DNA of 52,656 bases from Acidobacteriota bacterium (GCA_038040445.1 JBBPIG010000026.1:1-52656); one strand, 5' to 3'. Counted from the stretch's first letter, positions 40,541-50,003 are shown. Notes: generated from the letters alone by a model not told the origin. Made by a program: numbers and translations.

Positions 40541-41097
40541 TATTTGCTCCTCTTGCTGAAATCGGTCATCTTCTCCGGAACACCCGCGCGATGATTGACC
40601 ACTCTTGCAAGGATGAACAAGAGATCAGAAAGACGATTTAGATACACAATAGTCTCAGAGTTCAACTGCTGGGTTTCAGATAAGGCGACGGCACGGCGCT
40701 CAGCACGTCTGGCGACCGTGCGCGCGAGGTGCAGAGCGGCGCCCGCTTCGGAGCCTCCCGGGAGAATAAATTCCTTGAGCGGCTCGAGTTCCGCAAGAAA
40801 CCGGTCGGCCAATTCCTCGAGGTTCTTGATGAAGGATTCACCAATGCGCGGGACATCAATCTCCGCGGGGCTCGCCAGATCCGCGCCAAGCGTGAACAGA
40901 TCGTTCTGAATCAGGCCAAGCACCTCGTCCATCTCTTTGTCTGCAATATGAGCGCGCACCATGCCAATCACACAATTCAACTCGTCGACATCTCCGTAAG
41001 CGTCGACTCGCAAGCTGGCCTTGCTCACGCGCTCGCCTCCCACAAGAGAGGTCTGCCCCTGGTCGCCTGTCCTCGTGTAGACCCTGCTGATTCGCAT
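40540..41097 (-). CDS. pduO: PduO-type cob(I)alamin adenosyltransferase
   Basis: This 185-residue protein makes adenosylcobalamin from cob(I)alamin and ATP. The N-terminal ATP-binding signature is [29 protein letters not shown] and the C-terminal [12 protein letters not shown] and [13 protein letters not shown] follow as in human MMAB and PduO. It is full length. The start is ATG 41097. It implies use of B12 coenzymes, which fits the B12-type radical SAM enzyme at 17628 only loosely, since that class uses methylcobalamin. Confidence 0.95.
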   Translation of the reverse strand: MRISRVYTRTGDQGQTSLVGGERVSKASLRVDAYGDVDELNCVIGMVRAHIADKEMDEVLGLIQNDLFTLGADLASPAEIDVPRIGESFIKNLEELADRFLAELEPLKEFILPGGSEAGAALHLARTVARRAERRAVALSETQQLNSETIVYLNRLSDLLFILARVVNHRAGVPEKMTDFSKRSK

Positions 41098-41156
41098 TGG
41101 TGTTCCGGTTGAAGTGAGAACTCATTCTAGGCGCGCGGTGTGGCGAAGTCAAAGTT

Positions 41157-41342
41157 GCGGGTTTCGGGTTCAGGGTTCAGGGTTCTGGGTTCCGGGTTCA
41201 GGGTTCAGGGTTCCGAGTTCAGGGTTCAGGGTTTCTAGATTCCGGTTCAGGTTCGGCGCCAGCTTCGCGCTTGGGTTATTGGTAAGTACGGAAACCTGAA
41301 ATCTAAGCGTACCAGAAACCCTGAACCCTGAACTCGAAACCT
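41157..41342. repeat. GGTTCAGG-type element (copy 2), upstream of hom
   Basis: Runs of GGGTTCAGGGTTC face complementary runs; the strongest pairing is a perfect 22-bp stem (41215-41236 with 41314-41335). The centre carries CTTCGCGCTTGGGTTATTGGTAA. The same centre recurs in reverse orientation in the repeat downstream of hom, so the two are copies of one element. Confidence 0.8.
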
Positions 41343-41403
41343 CAAGAAGTTGCGTGGGCTCGCGGATGTCGGCTACTCTCGCATATCCGCGGAGCGAGAA
41401 CTG

Positions 41404-42669
41404 ATGGCCCGGATAACGATAGGCATACTCGGATTGGGCACGGTCGGCACCGGTGTCGTCAAGCTGCTCTCGAGCGACCCTCGCTTCAGAGTCAAGTGGG
41501 TTGCCGTGCGCGACAAACTGAAGCCGCGCGACGTAGATCTGTCGTCGATACGAGTGACCGACCAGCCGAACGATGTAGTCAACGACCCTGAGGTGGAAAT
41601 AGTCGTCGAAGTAGCCGGCGGCCTCGACCACATCTACGAGTCGATCAAGCGCGCCATCGACAACGGCAAACACATAGTCACCGCCAACAAAGAAATGATC
41701 GCCAGGCACGGCTCGGAGATCTTCAATCTCGCTCATCGCAACAACGTAACCGTGCTGTTCGAAGCGGCAGTCGGCGGCGGAATCCCGCTGATCTCTACCA
41801 TACAACGCGGGCTGCAAGCGAACGAGATATCCAGCGTGGCGGGGATATTGAATGGCACGACCAACTACATTCTCACGGCGATGGAAGCGCGCGGCCAAAG
41901 CTTTGATGAAGCGCTCGCCGGCGCGCAGCAACTCGGATTCGCCGAGGCCGATCCGACCAACGACGTCGAGGGATTCGACGTAGCCTACAAGATTACCATC
42001 CTTGCTTCACTCGCATTTGGCCGGTTCGTGGACGCGAGCCAGGTTCATCGCCAGGGCATCACGCGAATAACCGATCTCGATATCGCGATGGCCAGCGAAT
42101 TCGGATATCGAATCAAGATGATCGGGCTGGCGCGGCGCGGCAACGGTTGTCTCGACGTGCGTGCGCATCCGATGCTGGTGCCGATTCATCATCTCCTCGC
42201 GGCGGTGGAAGGCGCAAACAACGCCATCTTCATCAGCGGGAGTGCGGTGGGCGAAGTGATGCTGGTCGGCCCGGGCGCGGGGCAGATGCCGACGGCGAGC
42301 GCCATTGTCGGAGACTTGATCAATCTGGCAAGCGCATTGAGACTCCCGGACTTCGCGCCGTATTTTCAGCCGTCGATCGATTCTGAAGAGTTCCCGCTGT
42401 GCTCAATCGAAGACAGCGAGAGCGCGTTCTACATTCGGCTGGAAACAGAGGACACGCCCGGGGTGATCGGGAACATCGGACATGCACTTGGAGGGCATCA
42501 AGTGAGTCTGCACAGCTTGCTGCAACGCGGGGTCCCGCAGTCGGGACCGGCCACAATCATCTTGCTCACGCATCGGGCGAGTGAGCGCAACGTCGCTCGA
42601 GCAATCAAGGAGATCGAAGCGCAGGCGTCGACCAGGCAAGTGGGAGTTGTGCTGAGAGTGTTCGAATGA
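41404..42669 (+). CDS. hom: Homoserine dehydrogenase
   Basis: This protein of about 421 residues reduces aspartate semialdehyde to homoserine on the way to threonine and methionine. The Rossmann motif is GILGLGTVGTGVVKLL; VTANKEMIARHG, FEAAVGGGIPLI, LNGTTNYIL and the catalytic GFAEADPTNDVEGFDVAYK follow. A C-terminal ACT domain (about residues 345-421, DTPGVIGNIGHALGGHQV) suggests feedback control by an amino acid. ATG 41404 has GGAG nine bases upstream. It is followed by lysC, the enzyme two steps earlier in the pathway, so the pair is functionally linked, although a repeat element lies between them. Confidence 0.96.
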   Translation: MARITIGILGLGTVGTGVVKLLSSDPRFRVKWVAVRDKLKPRDVDLSSIRVTDQPNDVVNDPEVEIVVEVAGGLDHIYESIKRAIDNGKHIVTANKEMIARHGSEIFNLAHRNNVTVLFEAAVGGGIPLISTIQRGLQANEISSVAGILNGTTNYILTAMEARGQSFDEALAGAQQLGFAEADPTNDVEGFDVAYKITILASLAFGRFVDASQVHRQGITRITDLDIAMASEFGYRIKMIGLARRGNGCLDVRAHPMLVPIHHLLAAVEGANNAIFISGSAVGEVMLVGPGAGQMPTASAIVGDLINLASALRLPDFAPYFQPSIDSEEFPLCSIEDSESAFYIRLETEDTPGVIGNIGHALGGHQVSLHSLLQRGVPQSGPATIILLTHRASERNVARAIKEIEAQASTRQVGVVLRVFE

Positions 42670-42673
42670 ACCG

Positions 42674-42862
42674 AGGGTTCAGGGTTCGGGGTTCAGGGTT
42701 CAGCGTTTTTGGTTTCTGGTTTCCGGTTTCTGGTCCTCGTTTCTGGTTTAGATTTCAGGGCTCTGTATTACCAATAGCCCAAGCGCGAAACTCACCCGGA
42801 CCTGAAGCCGAAACGAGAAACCAGAAACCCGGGACTCTGAACCCTGAACCCGGAACCGTTTT
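42674..42862. repeat. GGTTCAGG-type element (copy 3), between hom and lysC
   Basis: GGGTTCAGGG runs at the left are matched by complementary CCCTGAACCC runs at the right, with GGTTTCTGG/CCAGAAACC pairs inside. The centre (42765-42792) reads TTACCAATAGCCCAAGCGCG, the complement of the centre of copy 2 with few changes. The element is thus present on both sides of hom in opposite orientation. Confidence 0.8.
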
Positions 42863-42871
42863 TCGGTTTTT

Positions 42872-44095
42872 ATGATTGTTCAAAAGTTCGGTGGAACATC
42901 CGTCAAGTCTGTCGCGCGCATTAAGAACGTTGCCGGCATCATCGCGGGCGCGGCCGCTAGCGACTCAGTCGTCGCCGTTGTTTCGGCAATGGGCGATACG
43001 ACCGACTATTTGGTTAAGCTCGCGCAACAGGCGAGCAACTCGCCCATTCGCCGTGAGCTTGATGCGCTGCTTGCGACGGGTGAGCAGATATCTGCTGCGC
43101 TTGTTGCTATGGCTCTCAATGATTTGAATGCACGAGCTGTGTCGCTGACGGGAGCGCAGCTTGGCATAACTACCGAAAGCATCCACACAGCCGCAAGAAT
43201 CGTGGACATCAACACTGACCGGCTCCGCCGTCATTTGGCTGACGGGTTCATCGTCGTTGCAGCGGGGTTTCAGGGCACAACTACTGAAGGCGATACGACA
43301 ACGCTGGGCCGCGGTGGCTCGGACACGACTGCGGTTGCGCTTGCGGCCGCGCTCGGCGCGTCGGCGTGCGACATCTTCACCGACGTGAGTGGAGTGTACA
43401 CCGCTGATCCCAACCTCGTGCCGTCGGCGCGACTGTTGAAAGAGATCTCATACGAGGAGATGCTCGAGATGGCCAGGGTCGGCGCGCAGGTGCTTCACCC
43501 TCGCGCGGTCGAGCTCGCGCGAAAACACAGGATTCCGGTTAGGGTGAGAAATACTTTCGACCCCGGCCACCAGGGAACGATTCTCAAAGGAGCTGACGAG
43601 ATGGAAATCTACCGGCCAGTGAGCGGTGTGACGGTCGATCGGGACCAGGCGAGGCTGGCGATTTTGAAGGTGCCCGATCGCCCGGGCGTCGCCGGTGAAA
43701 TCTTCGGCTCGCTGGCCGAGCATCGCGTGAGCGTGGATATGATCATCCAGGCGTTTCACGAAGACCGCTTGGTCAACGACATCACCTTCACGGTCAAACG
43801 CAGCGACCTTGGCGTAGCGCGGCAGGCGCTCGAAGAGGCGGCGTCACGAACAGGAGCAGAGGGCGTGCTTGCGGATGAAGGCGTGGCGAAGGTGAGCATC
43901 GTCGGAGCCGGGCTGATGGACCAACCGGACATTGCAGCTCGAATGTTCTCAGCGCTCGGCCGAGCGGGAATCAACATCAAGATGATCTCGACATCGGAGA
44001 TTAGGATAAGTTGTGTTGTTAGCGACAAAGAGGCCGAACGCGCTGTTAATCTGGTTCACGACCTCTTTCACCTTGATGAACAGCAATCGACCTGA
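42872..44095 (+). CDS. lysC: Aspartate kinase
   Basis: This 407-residue protein phosphorylates aspartate, the first step to lysine, threonine and methionine. The kinase domain opens with VQKFGGTSVKSVARI and has GFQGTTTEGDTTTLGRGGSD and DVSGVYTADPNLVPSA. Two C-terminal ACT domains (from about residue 265; RPGVAGEIFGSLAEH and IAARMFSALGRAGINIKMI) form the amino acid feedback site. The start is ATG 42872 with no clear ribosome binding site, but a small AACCG/CGGTT hairpin lies just before it. It is the monofunctional type; hom is separate and directly upstream. Confidence 0.96.
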   Translation: MIVQKFGGTSVKSVARIKNVAGIIAGAAASDSVVAVVSAMGDTTDYLVKLAQQASNSPIRRELDALLATGEQISAALVAMALNDLNARAVSLTGAQLGITTESIHTAARIVDINTDRLRRHLADGFIVVAAGFQGTTTEGDTTTLGRGGSDTTAVALAAALGASACDIFTDVSGVYTADPNLVPSARLLKEISYEEMLEMARVGAQVLHPRAVELARKHRIPVRVRNTFDPGHQGTILKGADEMEIYRPVSGVTVDRDQARLAILKVPDRPGVAGEIFGSLAEHRVSVDMIIQAFHEDRLVNDITFTVKRSDLGVARQALEEAASRTGAEGVLADEGVAKVSIVGAGLMDQPDIAARMFSALGRAGINIKMISTSEIRISCVVSDKEAERAVNLVHDLFHLDEQQST

Positions 44096-44119
44096 CTTAA
44101 CAGTACCAGCGACTGAAAT

Positions 44120-44695
44120 CTATGTCCTGCTCCCCGGTTTCGTTAAGGGAACTTTTTCCTTGCACAGTGGACATTCAGACGGATCGTAGGAAGCCACGTC
44201 GAGTGTCAGCAGCGACTGGCGCCTCACACCGACATCGACGCCGCCGCCGCTTCGATCTACCATCGAGCCGGCGCCGAGGACGACGCCGTCCGCATTGATC
44301 ACCGCTTCGATGGTCTCGCGAGTCGAGCCTCCCGTGGTGACGACGTCCTCGACTACGAGGACGCGCTCACCTCGACTCAATCGGAAGCCGCGTCGAAGAG
44401 TCATCACGCCTGCCTCGCGTTCCGTGAAAAGCGCCCGCGCTCCAATCGCCCGGGCGGTCTCATGAGCGACGACTATCCCGCCGATGGCCGGAGCGACAAC
44501 CGCGTCCACCCGGTCGTCGCAAAACTTCGCGGCAAGCTCGCGGCCGACGAACTCTGCGTGCTCAGGGTATTGAAGAACGAGCGCACATTGCAAATAGCGT
44601 GAGCTGTGCAAACCGGACGTAAGTTGAAAGTGGCCCTCCAACAACGCGCCGGTTTGTTGAAAGATTTCGAGTAGATGCCGTGCTGTGTCGATCAT
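44120..44695 (-). CDS. pyrE: Orotate phosphoribosyltransferase
   Basis: This 191-residue protein joins orotate to PRPP in pyrimidine synthesis. The PRPP signature is RVLVVEDVVTTGGSTRE; GHFQLTSGLHSSRYLQ near the start and VVAPAIGGIVVAHE are also typical. Its length fits the short PyrE group. A Cys pair near the end (CPLC) is common in this subgroup. It converges with lysC and has no pyr neighbours here. It probably serves normal UMP synthesis and is 21 kb away from the candidate pyrimidine cluster. Confidence 0.95.
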   Translation of the reverse strand: MIDTARHLLEIFQQTGALLEGHFQLTSGLHSSRYLQCALVLQYPEHAEFVGRELAAKFCDDRVDAVVAPAIGGIVVAHETARAIGARALFTEREAGVMTLRRGFRLSRGERVLVVEDVVTTGGSTRETIEAVINADGVVLGAGSMVDRSGGGVDVGVRRQSLLTLDVASYDPSECPLCKEKVPLTKPGSRT

Positions 44696-44855
44696 ATCGC
44701 TACCGTCGGGTAGATCTGGAGCTCACCGACTTGCTTCGCCAGTAACAGTACCAAACAAAGCTTTTTGAGCAAACGTTCTTTTGTCGGAAGAAGTCTTTTG
44801 AGCGGTCGTTCGGAGGCTCCGAAATCTATTTGCGCTGTTATACTCCGTGACCAAG

Positions 44856-45464
44856 ATGATCGAGGCGATGGGATTCATCACCGCTGGCGGCCGAAGTTCG
44901 CGCATGGGCAAGGACAAAGCCTGGCTTGAGCTCGGCGGACGACCTTTGATCGAGCACGTGATCGCCGCGCTCGAGCCGGTCACAACGCGCGTTGCGATTA
45001 TTGCCAACAGCCCTGAGTACGCCCGGCTCGGCTTTCCAGTCTTCGCCGACAGCCAGGCTGGCATCGGTCCGCTCGAAGCGATACGCACGGCGCTGGCAAG
45101 CGCGGACACATCACGGATTGTCTTGGCCGGTTGCGATCTTCCGTTTGTTACGGCCGAGCTGTTTAAGTTCTTGTTGAGTATTCCAGGAAGTCAACAAGCG
45201 ATAGTACCGGTTGGTGCTGATGGAAAACTCGAACCCCTTTGCGCAATCTACAGTTCGGAGGCACTACCCGCCGTAACAGGCCTTATCGCGCGAGACAAGA
45301 AAAAGATCAGTCTTCTTTTCGATCAAATCCCGACACGGCTTGTAGCGTTTGAGGAACTGAGGCATCTCGCAGGCTCGCCGCTATTCTTCGAGAACGTCAA
45401 CACACCTGAAGACTACGCACGGATTAGTGCGAGCCTCCCGCCGCGCAGGCCCACGGACTCTTGA
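44856..45464 (+). CDS. mobA: Molybdenum cofactor guanylyltransferase
   Basis: This protein of about 202 residues attaches GMP to molybdopterin to make the MGD cofactor of molybdoenzymes. The nucleotide-binding motif GGRSSRMGKDKAWLELGG is complete. GIGPLEAIRTAL, the metal-binding LAGCDLPFVTAEL and PLCAIYS follow, and the C-terminal NVNTPEDYA is diagnostic. The start could be ATG 44856 or GTG 44847; neither has a ribosome binding site, and a TATACT just upstream suggests a very short leader. Confidence 0.92.
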   Translation: MIEAMGFITAGGRSSRMGKDKAWLELGGRPLIEHVIAALEPVTTRVAIIANSPEYARLGFPVFADSQAGIGPLEAIRTALASADTSRIVLAGCDLPFVTAELFKFLLSIPGSQQAIVPVGADGKLEPLCAIYSSEALPAVTGLIARDKKKISLLFDQIPTRLVAFEELRHLAGSPLFFENVNTPEDYARISASLPPRRPTDS

Positions 45465-45496
45465 AGTGAGCCTCGACGTGAGCCTTAAGAAAACCC

Positions 45497-45526
45497 TTGC
45501 AATTACCTTGAACAGTTGCTTATACT
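45497..45526 (+). promoter_or_regulatory. Candidate sigma-70 promoter
   Basis: TTGCAA (45497-45502) and TATACT (45521-45526) are separated by 18 bases. Transcription would start near 45533 and run into the small gene at 45668 with a 135-base leader. Confidence 0.4.
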
Positions 45527-45667
45527 TGCGACCGCTTCGACCCCTCACGAGCCTCACGGACTACAAGAGGGTGTGAGTGCTGTCAGCATCAAGCTTTGGT
45601 TGAAGGCATCATCAGGTCGCCGAGAGTCACTCCAACTCGAGCTTAGATTAGCGTAGAGGAATCAGGG

Positions 45668-45952
45668 ATGTCATTTTTTTGCAGGTTGAGCAGAAGGCAC
45701 TACTGGTGCACCCCGCACCGGTCGGCGGATAAGCGATTAGTTCAAGTCTGCTACGAGTGTGGAGCCGAGCGTCCAGCGCATGAGATCCAAGACGACTTTG
45801 CAGCCGAGCGCCTCAATCATTCACTCGCCTCAGCTAGAACGCAAGCTGTGACGCTTTCCCGCGCTGCTGAAGATTCATCAACGTCATCAGGCAGTCAAGA
45901 ACGCATTGCTGTGGGGCAAGGCCGCGGAAGGAAATTCTCGCTGGTCAAATAG
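45668..45952 (+). CDS. Small Cys-rich hypothetical protein
   Basis: This 94-residue protein has a basic, Cys/His-rich first third (FCRLSRRHYWCTPHRS, then VCYECGAERPA). That pattern could bind zinc, with Cys-Cys-His-Cys-Cys ligands. The second half is polar and low in complexity and looks disordered. AGGA lies a few bases before ATG 45668. The conserved-looking first third argues for a real gene; the function is unknown. Confidence 0.6.
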   Translation: MSFFCRLSRRHYWCTPHRSADKRLVQVCYECGAERPAHEIQDDFAAERLNHSLASARTQAVTLSRAAEDSSTSSGSQERIAVGQGRGRKFSLVK

Positions 45953-46048
45953 CAAGGTTCCCGCTGACGATCAATTGCCGAGCTGCCGATCGTTCCGTTC
46001 ACCGGGTACGGTACTGCGCGAAGATGCAGCGACCAGATGCCGCTGCCG

Positions 46049-47380
46049 TCATTCCTTAGAGGCCTTCTTAATTCCAAACTTTTCAAGCCGGTACTGAAGC
46101 GTGCGAAACGAAAGTCCGAGCAGCTTGGCTGCGCGTGTGATGTTCCAGTTGGTCTGCTCCATCGCTTGAGTAATGAGCGACCGTTCCACTTCGTCGAAGG
46201 AGATCCCTTCAGGCGGCAGCTTGAAGTTGAAGGCTGCTGCTGATGTTCCTTCTTGACGGATCTCGACCGGCAGGTCTTCCACCTCGATCTCGTTTCCTTC
46301 GCATAACAGTATTGCGCGCTCGATAGCGGACTCGAGCTGGCGCACGTTGCCCGGCCACGAGTAGCTCATTATCAAATTGCGCGCGCCCGCAGTCAGCCCT
46401 AGGATTGCACGGTGGGCGCCGGCAGCATGCTTGGCGATAAAGAAGTCTACCAGCGGCGGAATGTCGTCGCGGCGATTGCGCAGCGGAGGGATCACAATCG
46501 GGATGATGTTCAAGCGATAGTAGAGGTCTTCACGGAAACGTCCGTCTTTTACCATCGCCTCGAGGTCCCGGTTGGTAGCTGCGATGACCCGCACGTCGAC
46601 CTTGATTGGCCTCGTCCCGCCCACTCGCATGATCTCTCTCTCCTGAAGCGCGCGGAGAATCTTGGCCTGCATGCTTATGTTGAGGTCGCCGATTTCATCA
46701 AGGAACAGAGTACCCTGGTCGGCAGTTTCGAACTGGCCTTTTTTCTGCGTGTGCGCGCCGGTGAACGAACCCTTTTCATGACCGAACAACTCGGACTCGA
46801 TAAGATTCTCATTGATCGCCGCGCAGTTCACGGCTTGAAACACCTCGTTTGCTCGTGGGCTGGCCTTGTGAATAGCGCGAGCGACGCGCTCCTTTCCGAC
46901 CCCAGAATCGCCGCGGATCATCACCGTTGAGGAGGAAGCCGCCACCTTCAGGATCATCTTCTTAACGCGTTCCATCTCTTCTGACTGACCGATGATCTCG
47001 TCGTCGATTCGGTTCAAGCGGCCGAGTGCGTTTTGAACCACCTTGAGCAACTGATCACGGTCAATCGGCTTCTCGAGGTAGTCGAACGCGCCGCCGCGGA
47101 GGGCTTCCTTTACCGAGTCGACTGAGCCGTGCGCCGTCATCATGACCACGATGATGGACGGGTCCAGCTTGAGCAACTCGTTCAAAAGCATCAGCCCATC
47201 CATTCCGGTCATCTTGTAATCGGTGAGCACCAGATCGAATTGGTTTTCGCGTGCGAACCGCAGGGCTTGCTCGCCGCTTTGAGCGGCTGTCACCCGGTAG
47301 CCATCGTCTTCGAGAATTAACGTATATATTTCGCGCTGGTTCCTCTCGTCGTCTACAACCAGCACTTTGTTTCTTGCCAT
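46049..47380 (-). CDS. NtrC-type sigma-54-dependent response regulator
   Basis: This 443-residue protein has three domains. The receiver (residues 1-120) has the phospho-acceptor Asp in VLTDYKMTG. The AAA+ sigma-54 activation domain (about 135-375) has Walker A GDSGVGKE, the sigma-54-contacting GSFTGA loop, Walker B TLFLDEIGDL and the arginine finger region. The C-terminal Fis-type helix-turn-helix is NWNITRAAKLLGLSFRTLQYRL. It activates sigma-54 promoters when phosphorylated. The sensor kinase gene ends 85 bases upstream on the same strand, so the two form a two-component system. Target genes are not identifiable here. Confidence 0.96.
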   Translation of the reverse strand: MARNKVLVVDDERNQREIYTLILEDDGYRVTAAQSGEQALRFARENQFDLVLTDYKMTGMDGLMLLNELLKLDPSIIVVMMTAHGSVDSVKEALRGGAFDYLEKPIDRDQLLKVVQNALGRLNRIDDEIIGQSEEMERVKKMILKVAASSSTVMIRGDSGVGKERVARAIHKASPRANEVFQAVNCAAINENLIESELFGHEKGSFTGAHTQKKGQFETADQGTLFLDEIGDLNISMQAKILRALQEREIMRVGGTRPIKVDVRVIAATNRDLEAMVKDGRFREDLYYRLNIIPIVIPPLRNRRDDIPPLVDFFIAKHAAGAHRAILGLTAGARNLIMSYSWPGNVRQLESAIERAILLCEGNEIEVEDLPVEIRQEGTSAAAFNFKLPPEGISFDEVERSLITQAMEQTNWNITRAAKLLGLSFRTLQYRLEKFGIKKASKE

Positions 47381-47465
47381 ATCTAAGCCTCTCGTGGGTT
47401 CCTAGCCGGTCGGATTCGATCCACCCACCAGGCCACTTCTTAAACCTAATCCAGACACTGAAGTC

Positions 47466-48974
47466 TCAACCTTCAACTGACGCTTTGGCTGGGAGCTTGA
47501 CGATGAAAGTGGCCCCCCGATGCGCCTCGCTTCGTACCTCGATCGTGCCGTGATGCTCCTCAACTACGGTCCTGGTCACTGCCAGCCCCAGGCCAAAGCC
47601 CGCCTGCTTGGTGGAGAAGTAGGGCTCGAAGATTTTACTCAAAGCTTCCTCGCTGATGCCAACCCCGGTATCGCTCACCGTTACTTCAACTGTCCCGTCC
47701 ACCTTGGCAACGTGCGCGCGGAGACACCCACCAGCAGGCATTGCCTGAAGTGCGTTAATCGCGATGTTCGAGAAGCACGACTTCAATCGCTCGCGGTCGC
47801 CTCGCACCTCAACGGGCGATGGATCTCCTTCAAGCGTTAGTTCAACGCCCTGTTCTTCAGCTTGCGGGCGAACGAGCGTAATCGTTTCATCGACTAGTTT
47901 GCGGATGTCGACCGTCTCGACTGCCAAACGCGCGGGACGCCCGTAATTGAGCAGGTCGCTGACGAGACGCTTGAGCCGCGCTACCTCGTCTCGGATCGAA
48001 GCGAGTATGCGCGTGAGTTGTTCTCGCCGTTTCTCATCCTCGGGAGCGTACTTCGTTGCGACGTGGTCAATCGACAGATTTATCACGTTGAGCGGATTGC
48101 GAATCTCGTGCGCGACAGCCTGGGTGAGTCTTCCGATTGCCGCCTGGCGCTCGGCGTTGTTCAACTTCTCCTCGAGCTCGCGCTTTGACTTCAACCCCGC
48201 GATCATCTCATTGAACGTGCTTGCAAGCTGTCCTACCTCGTCGCGTCGCCTGATATCGACCTGAAAATCCAGATCACCGGCAGCAACGCGCTGCGCGGCG
48301 CTCGCAAGTTTTTGAATCGGCCTCGTAAAGCTCCAGCCGATTATTACCGCGATCGCCAGCGCGAGCATCAGAAGCCCAGTAGTAACCAACAGCCTGACGT
48401 TAGACAGTTCCCGGCTTCTGTCCGCCAGCGTCCGCGAAGCATTATCGATTTGGTTTATGATTGCTTGTTGCTTCGTGACGATCACTATCCAGTACAGTCC
48501 CTTTGAAGAGGTGAAGGGTATGTCATAGGTCTTGAACGAACTGCCCTGAATCTCGACTTGGCCCTCGACGGGGTCTCCTGGGTTTTCTTGAATCACTTCA
48601 GTATCGGGAACTGGTATTGACCCGCCTATCTTCTCTTCGAGGGTCGTATCGCTGACGGCGCCGTGTTCATCGGCAACGATTATGTGCTGCACCGTTTCTG
48701 GGAGCTCAACCTCTCCAGCCTGAATTTGCTTGTAAAGATATCGTTCTGAATTCAGGTTCTTAATCGCCATGCCAATTGCTTTGGCAAAATCGCTGAAGCC
48801 CTTGTTAACCGCGTCCTTGACTTGCTCGCTTTGCTGAGCCACTTCCTCGGCAGCCCGCTTCTGCGCCCACTTGTCGAGCGCCAGCACGAGGACTATTGTG
48901 AGCAACAGAAACGAAGTAAGCAGCAACATCAGCCGCACGCGGAAGCTCATGAAAAACTTTACCCTGTCAGACAT
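47466..48974 (-). CDS. Membrane sensor histidine kinase (NtrB/AtoS-like)
   Basis: This protein of about 502 residues starts at ATG 48974 after AAAGG. Two membrane helices (about 12-32 and 200-220) flank a periplasmic sensor domain of some 160 residues. A HAMP domain (RPIQKLASAAQRVAAGD) is followed by HisKA with the phospho-His in VAHEIRNPLNVINLS and by the HATPase core (N box SNIAINALQAMP, G1 VSDTGVGIS, G2 GFGLGLAVTRTVVEEHHG). It phosphorylates the NtrC-type regulator encoded next. The signal is unknown; the periplasmic domain is not a recognised class. Longer in-frame starts upstream have no ribosome binding site. Confidence 0.95.
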   Translation of the reverse strand: MSDRVKFFMSFRVRLMLLLTSFLLLTIVLVLALDKWAQKRAAEEVAQQSEQVKDAVNKGFSDFAKAIGMAIKNLNSERYLYKQIQAGEVELPETVQHIIVADEHGAVSDTTLEEKIGGSIPVPDTEVIQENPGDPVEGQVEIQGSSFKTYDIPFTSSKGLYWIVIVTKQQAIINQIDNASRTLADRSRELSNVRLLVTTGLLMLALAIAVIIGWSFTRPIQKLASAAQRVAAGDLDFQVDIRRRDEVGQLASTFNEMIAGLKSKRELEEKLNNAERQAAIGRLTQAVAHEIRNPLNVINLSIDHVATKYAPEDEKRREQLTRILASIRDEVARLKRLVSDLLNYGRPARLAVETVDIRKLVDETITLVRPQAEEQGVELTLEGDPSPVEVRGDRERLKSCFSNIAINALQAMPAGGCLRAHVAKVDGTVEVTVSDTGVGISEEALSKIFEPYFSTKQAGFGLGLAVTRTVVEEHHGTIEVRSEAHRGATFIVKLPAKASVEG

Positions 48975-49265
48975 GACTTGAACCTTTGCGGTTTTGATGC
49001 TGCTTGAGCAATCCGATGTTGCGCCGGCGAAGCATCGCTCGTTGCATAATAGCACAAACCTTTGAGTGCTATGACGCGGGCGATGCTGCTCTATCACCGA
49101 GGCCGGAATGTCGTTCCCAGTCTTCGACTGAGACTCGCGGCGCTGCGGATGCCTTGCTGCGTCCATCGCTCGATAATAGAATGACTACTAGAAGCGGGAG
49201 TGGGCGTTTCGGTATTCGACAGATTCTAGCGCCCCAGATTGCGAGAGGCCTGCGAGGAGGACTAC

Positions 49266-50003
49266 ATGACTTACACGACCCGGAGTTCCATTAGATTCGC
49301 GATCGTTGGCTTGATCCTGAGTCTCTGCGGCAGTGCGGCGCTTGGGCAGGAGCCGGCTGACAAAACTATTCACCCTACGATCCGCGTGACCGGCGACGCG
49401 ACTGTCACGGTCAAACCCGATCAAGCCGAGATAAGCATAGGCGTCGTTACCCAGTCGCAAACCGCGCAGGCGGCCGCCGCTCAAAATGCTCAGAAGCAGG
49501 ACACAGTTATTTCCGAGCTCAGGAAGGTGCTCGGATCGAGCGCTGAGATCAAGACTATCAGCTACTCGCTCAGCCCAAACTATCGCTATCCGAAGGAGGG
49601 AGGGCAGCCGACGATTAGTGGCTACACCGCTTCGAATATCGTTCAGGTTAAGACCGCGAATCTCGAGCAGGTGGGAAAGGTGATTGATCTTGCGACCGGG
49701 TCGGGGGCGAACAACATTCAATCGCTTCGCTTCACTCTGAAGGACGAGCAGGCCGCGCGAACCCAGGCATTGCAGGAGGCTTCGACCAAAGCAAGGTCTA
49801 AGGCCCAGGCAATCGCTTCAGCGCTGGGGCTGAAGATTCAGCGCATCCTCCGCGTCGAAGAAGGGGGCCCGACGACACGCCCGATGATGGAGTATGCAGC
49901 CGAGCTTGGAGCTATGCGAGCTCAAGCCGCTCCTACTCCGATTGAGTCCGGCTCGATCGATGTTCGCGCGACCGTCACGCTTACCGTAGAGGTTGCTCCG
50001 TAG
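49266..50003 (+). CDS. SIMPL-domain (DUF541) periplasmic protein
   Basis: This protein of about 245 residues has a signal peptide (SIRFAIVGLILSLCGSAALG) and a SIMPL domain. The domain opens with IRVTGDATVTVKPDQAEI and contains TISYSLSPNYRYPK, GYTASNIVQVKT and LGLKIQRILRVEEGG. SIMPL proteins of bacteria (BP26, YggE) form oligomers in the periplasm and are linked to oxidative stress tolerance. GAGGAGG lies at the right distance before ATG 49266. It is read divergently from the kinase gene and stands alone. Confidence 0.9.
   Translation: MTYTTRSSIRFAIVGLILSLCGSAALGQEPADKTIHPTIRVTGDATVTVKPDQAEISIGVVTQSQTAQAAAAQNAQKQDTVISELRKVLGSSAEIKTISYSLSPNYRYPKEGGQPTISGYTASNIVQVKTANLEQVGKVIDLATGSGANNIQSLRFTLKDEQAARTQALQEASTKARSKAQAIASALGLKIQRILRVEEGGPTTRPMMEYAAELGAMRAQAAPTPIESGSIDVRATVTLTVEVAP

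Noticed and set aside
40474-42862. CRISPR array
   Set aside because: The GGTTCAGG words are irregular, form inverted arms and have no unique spacers of constant length; no cas genes are present.
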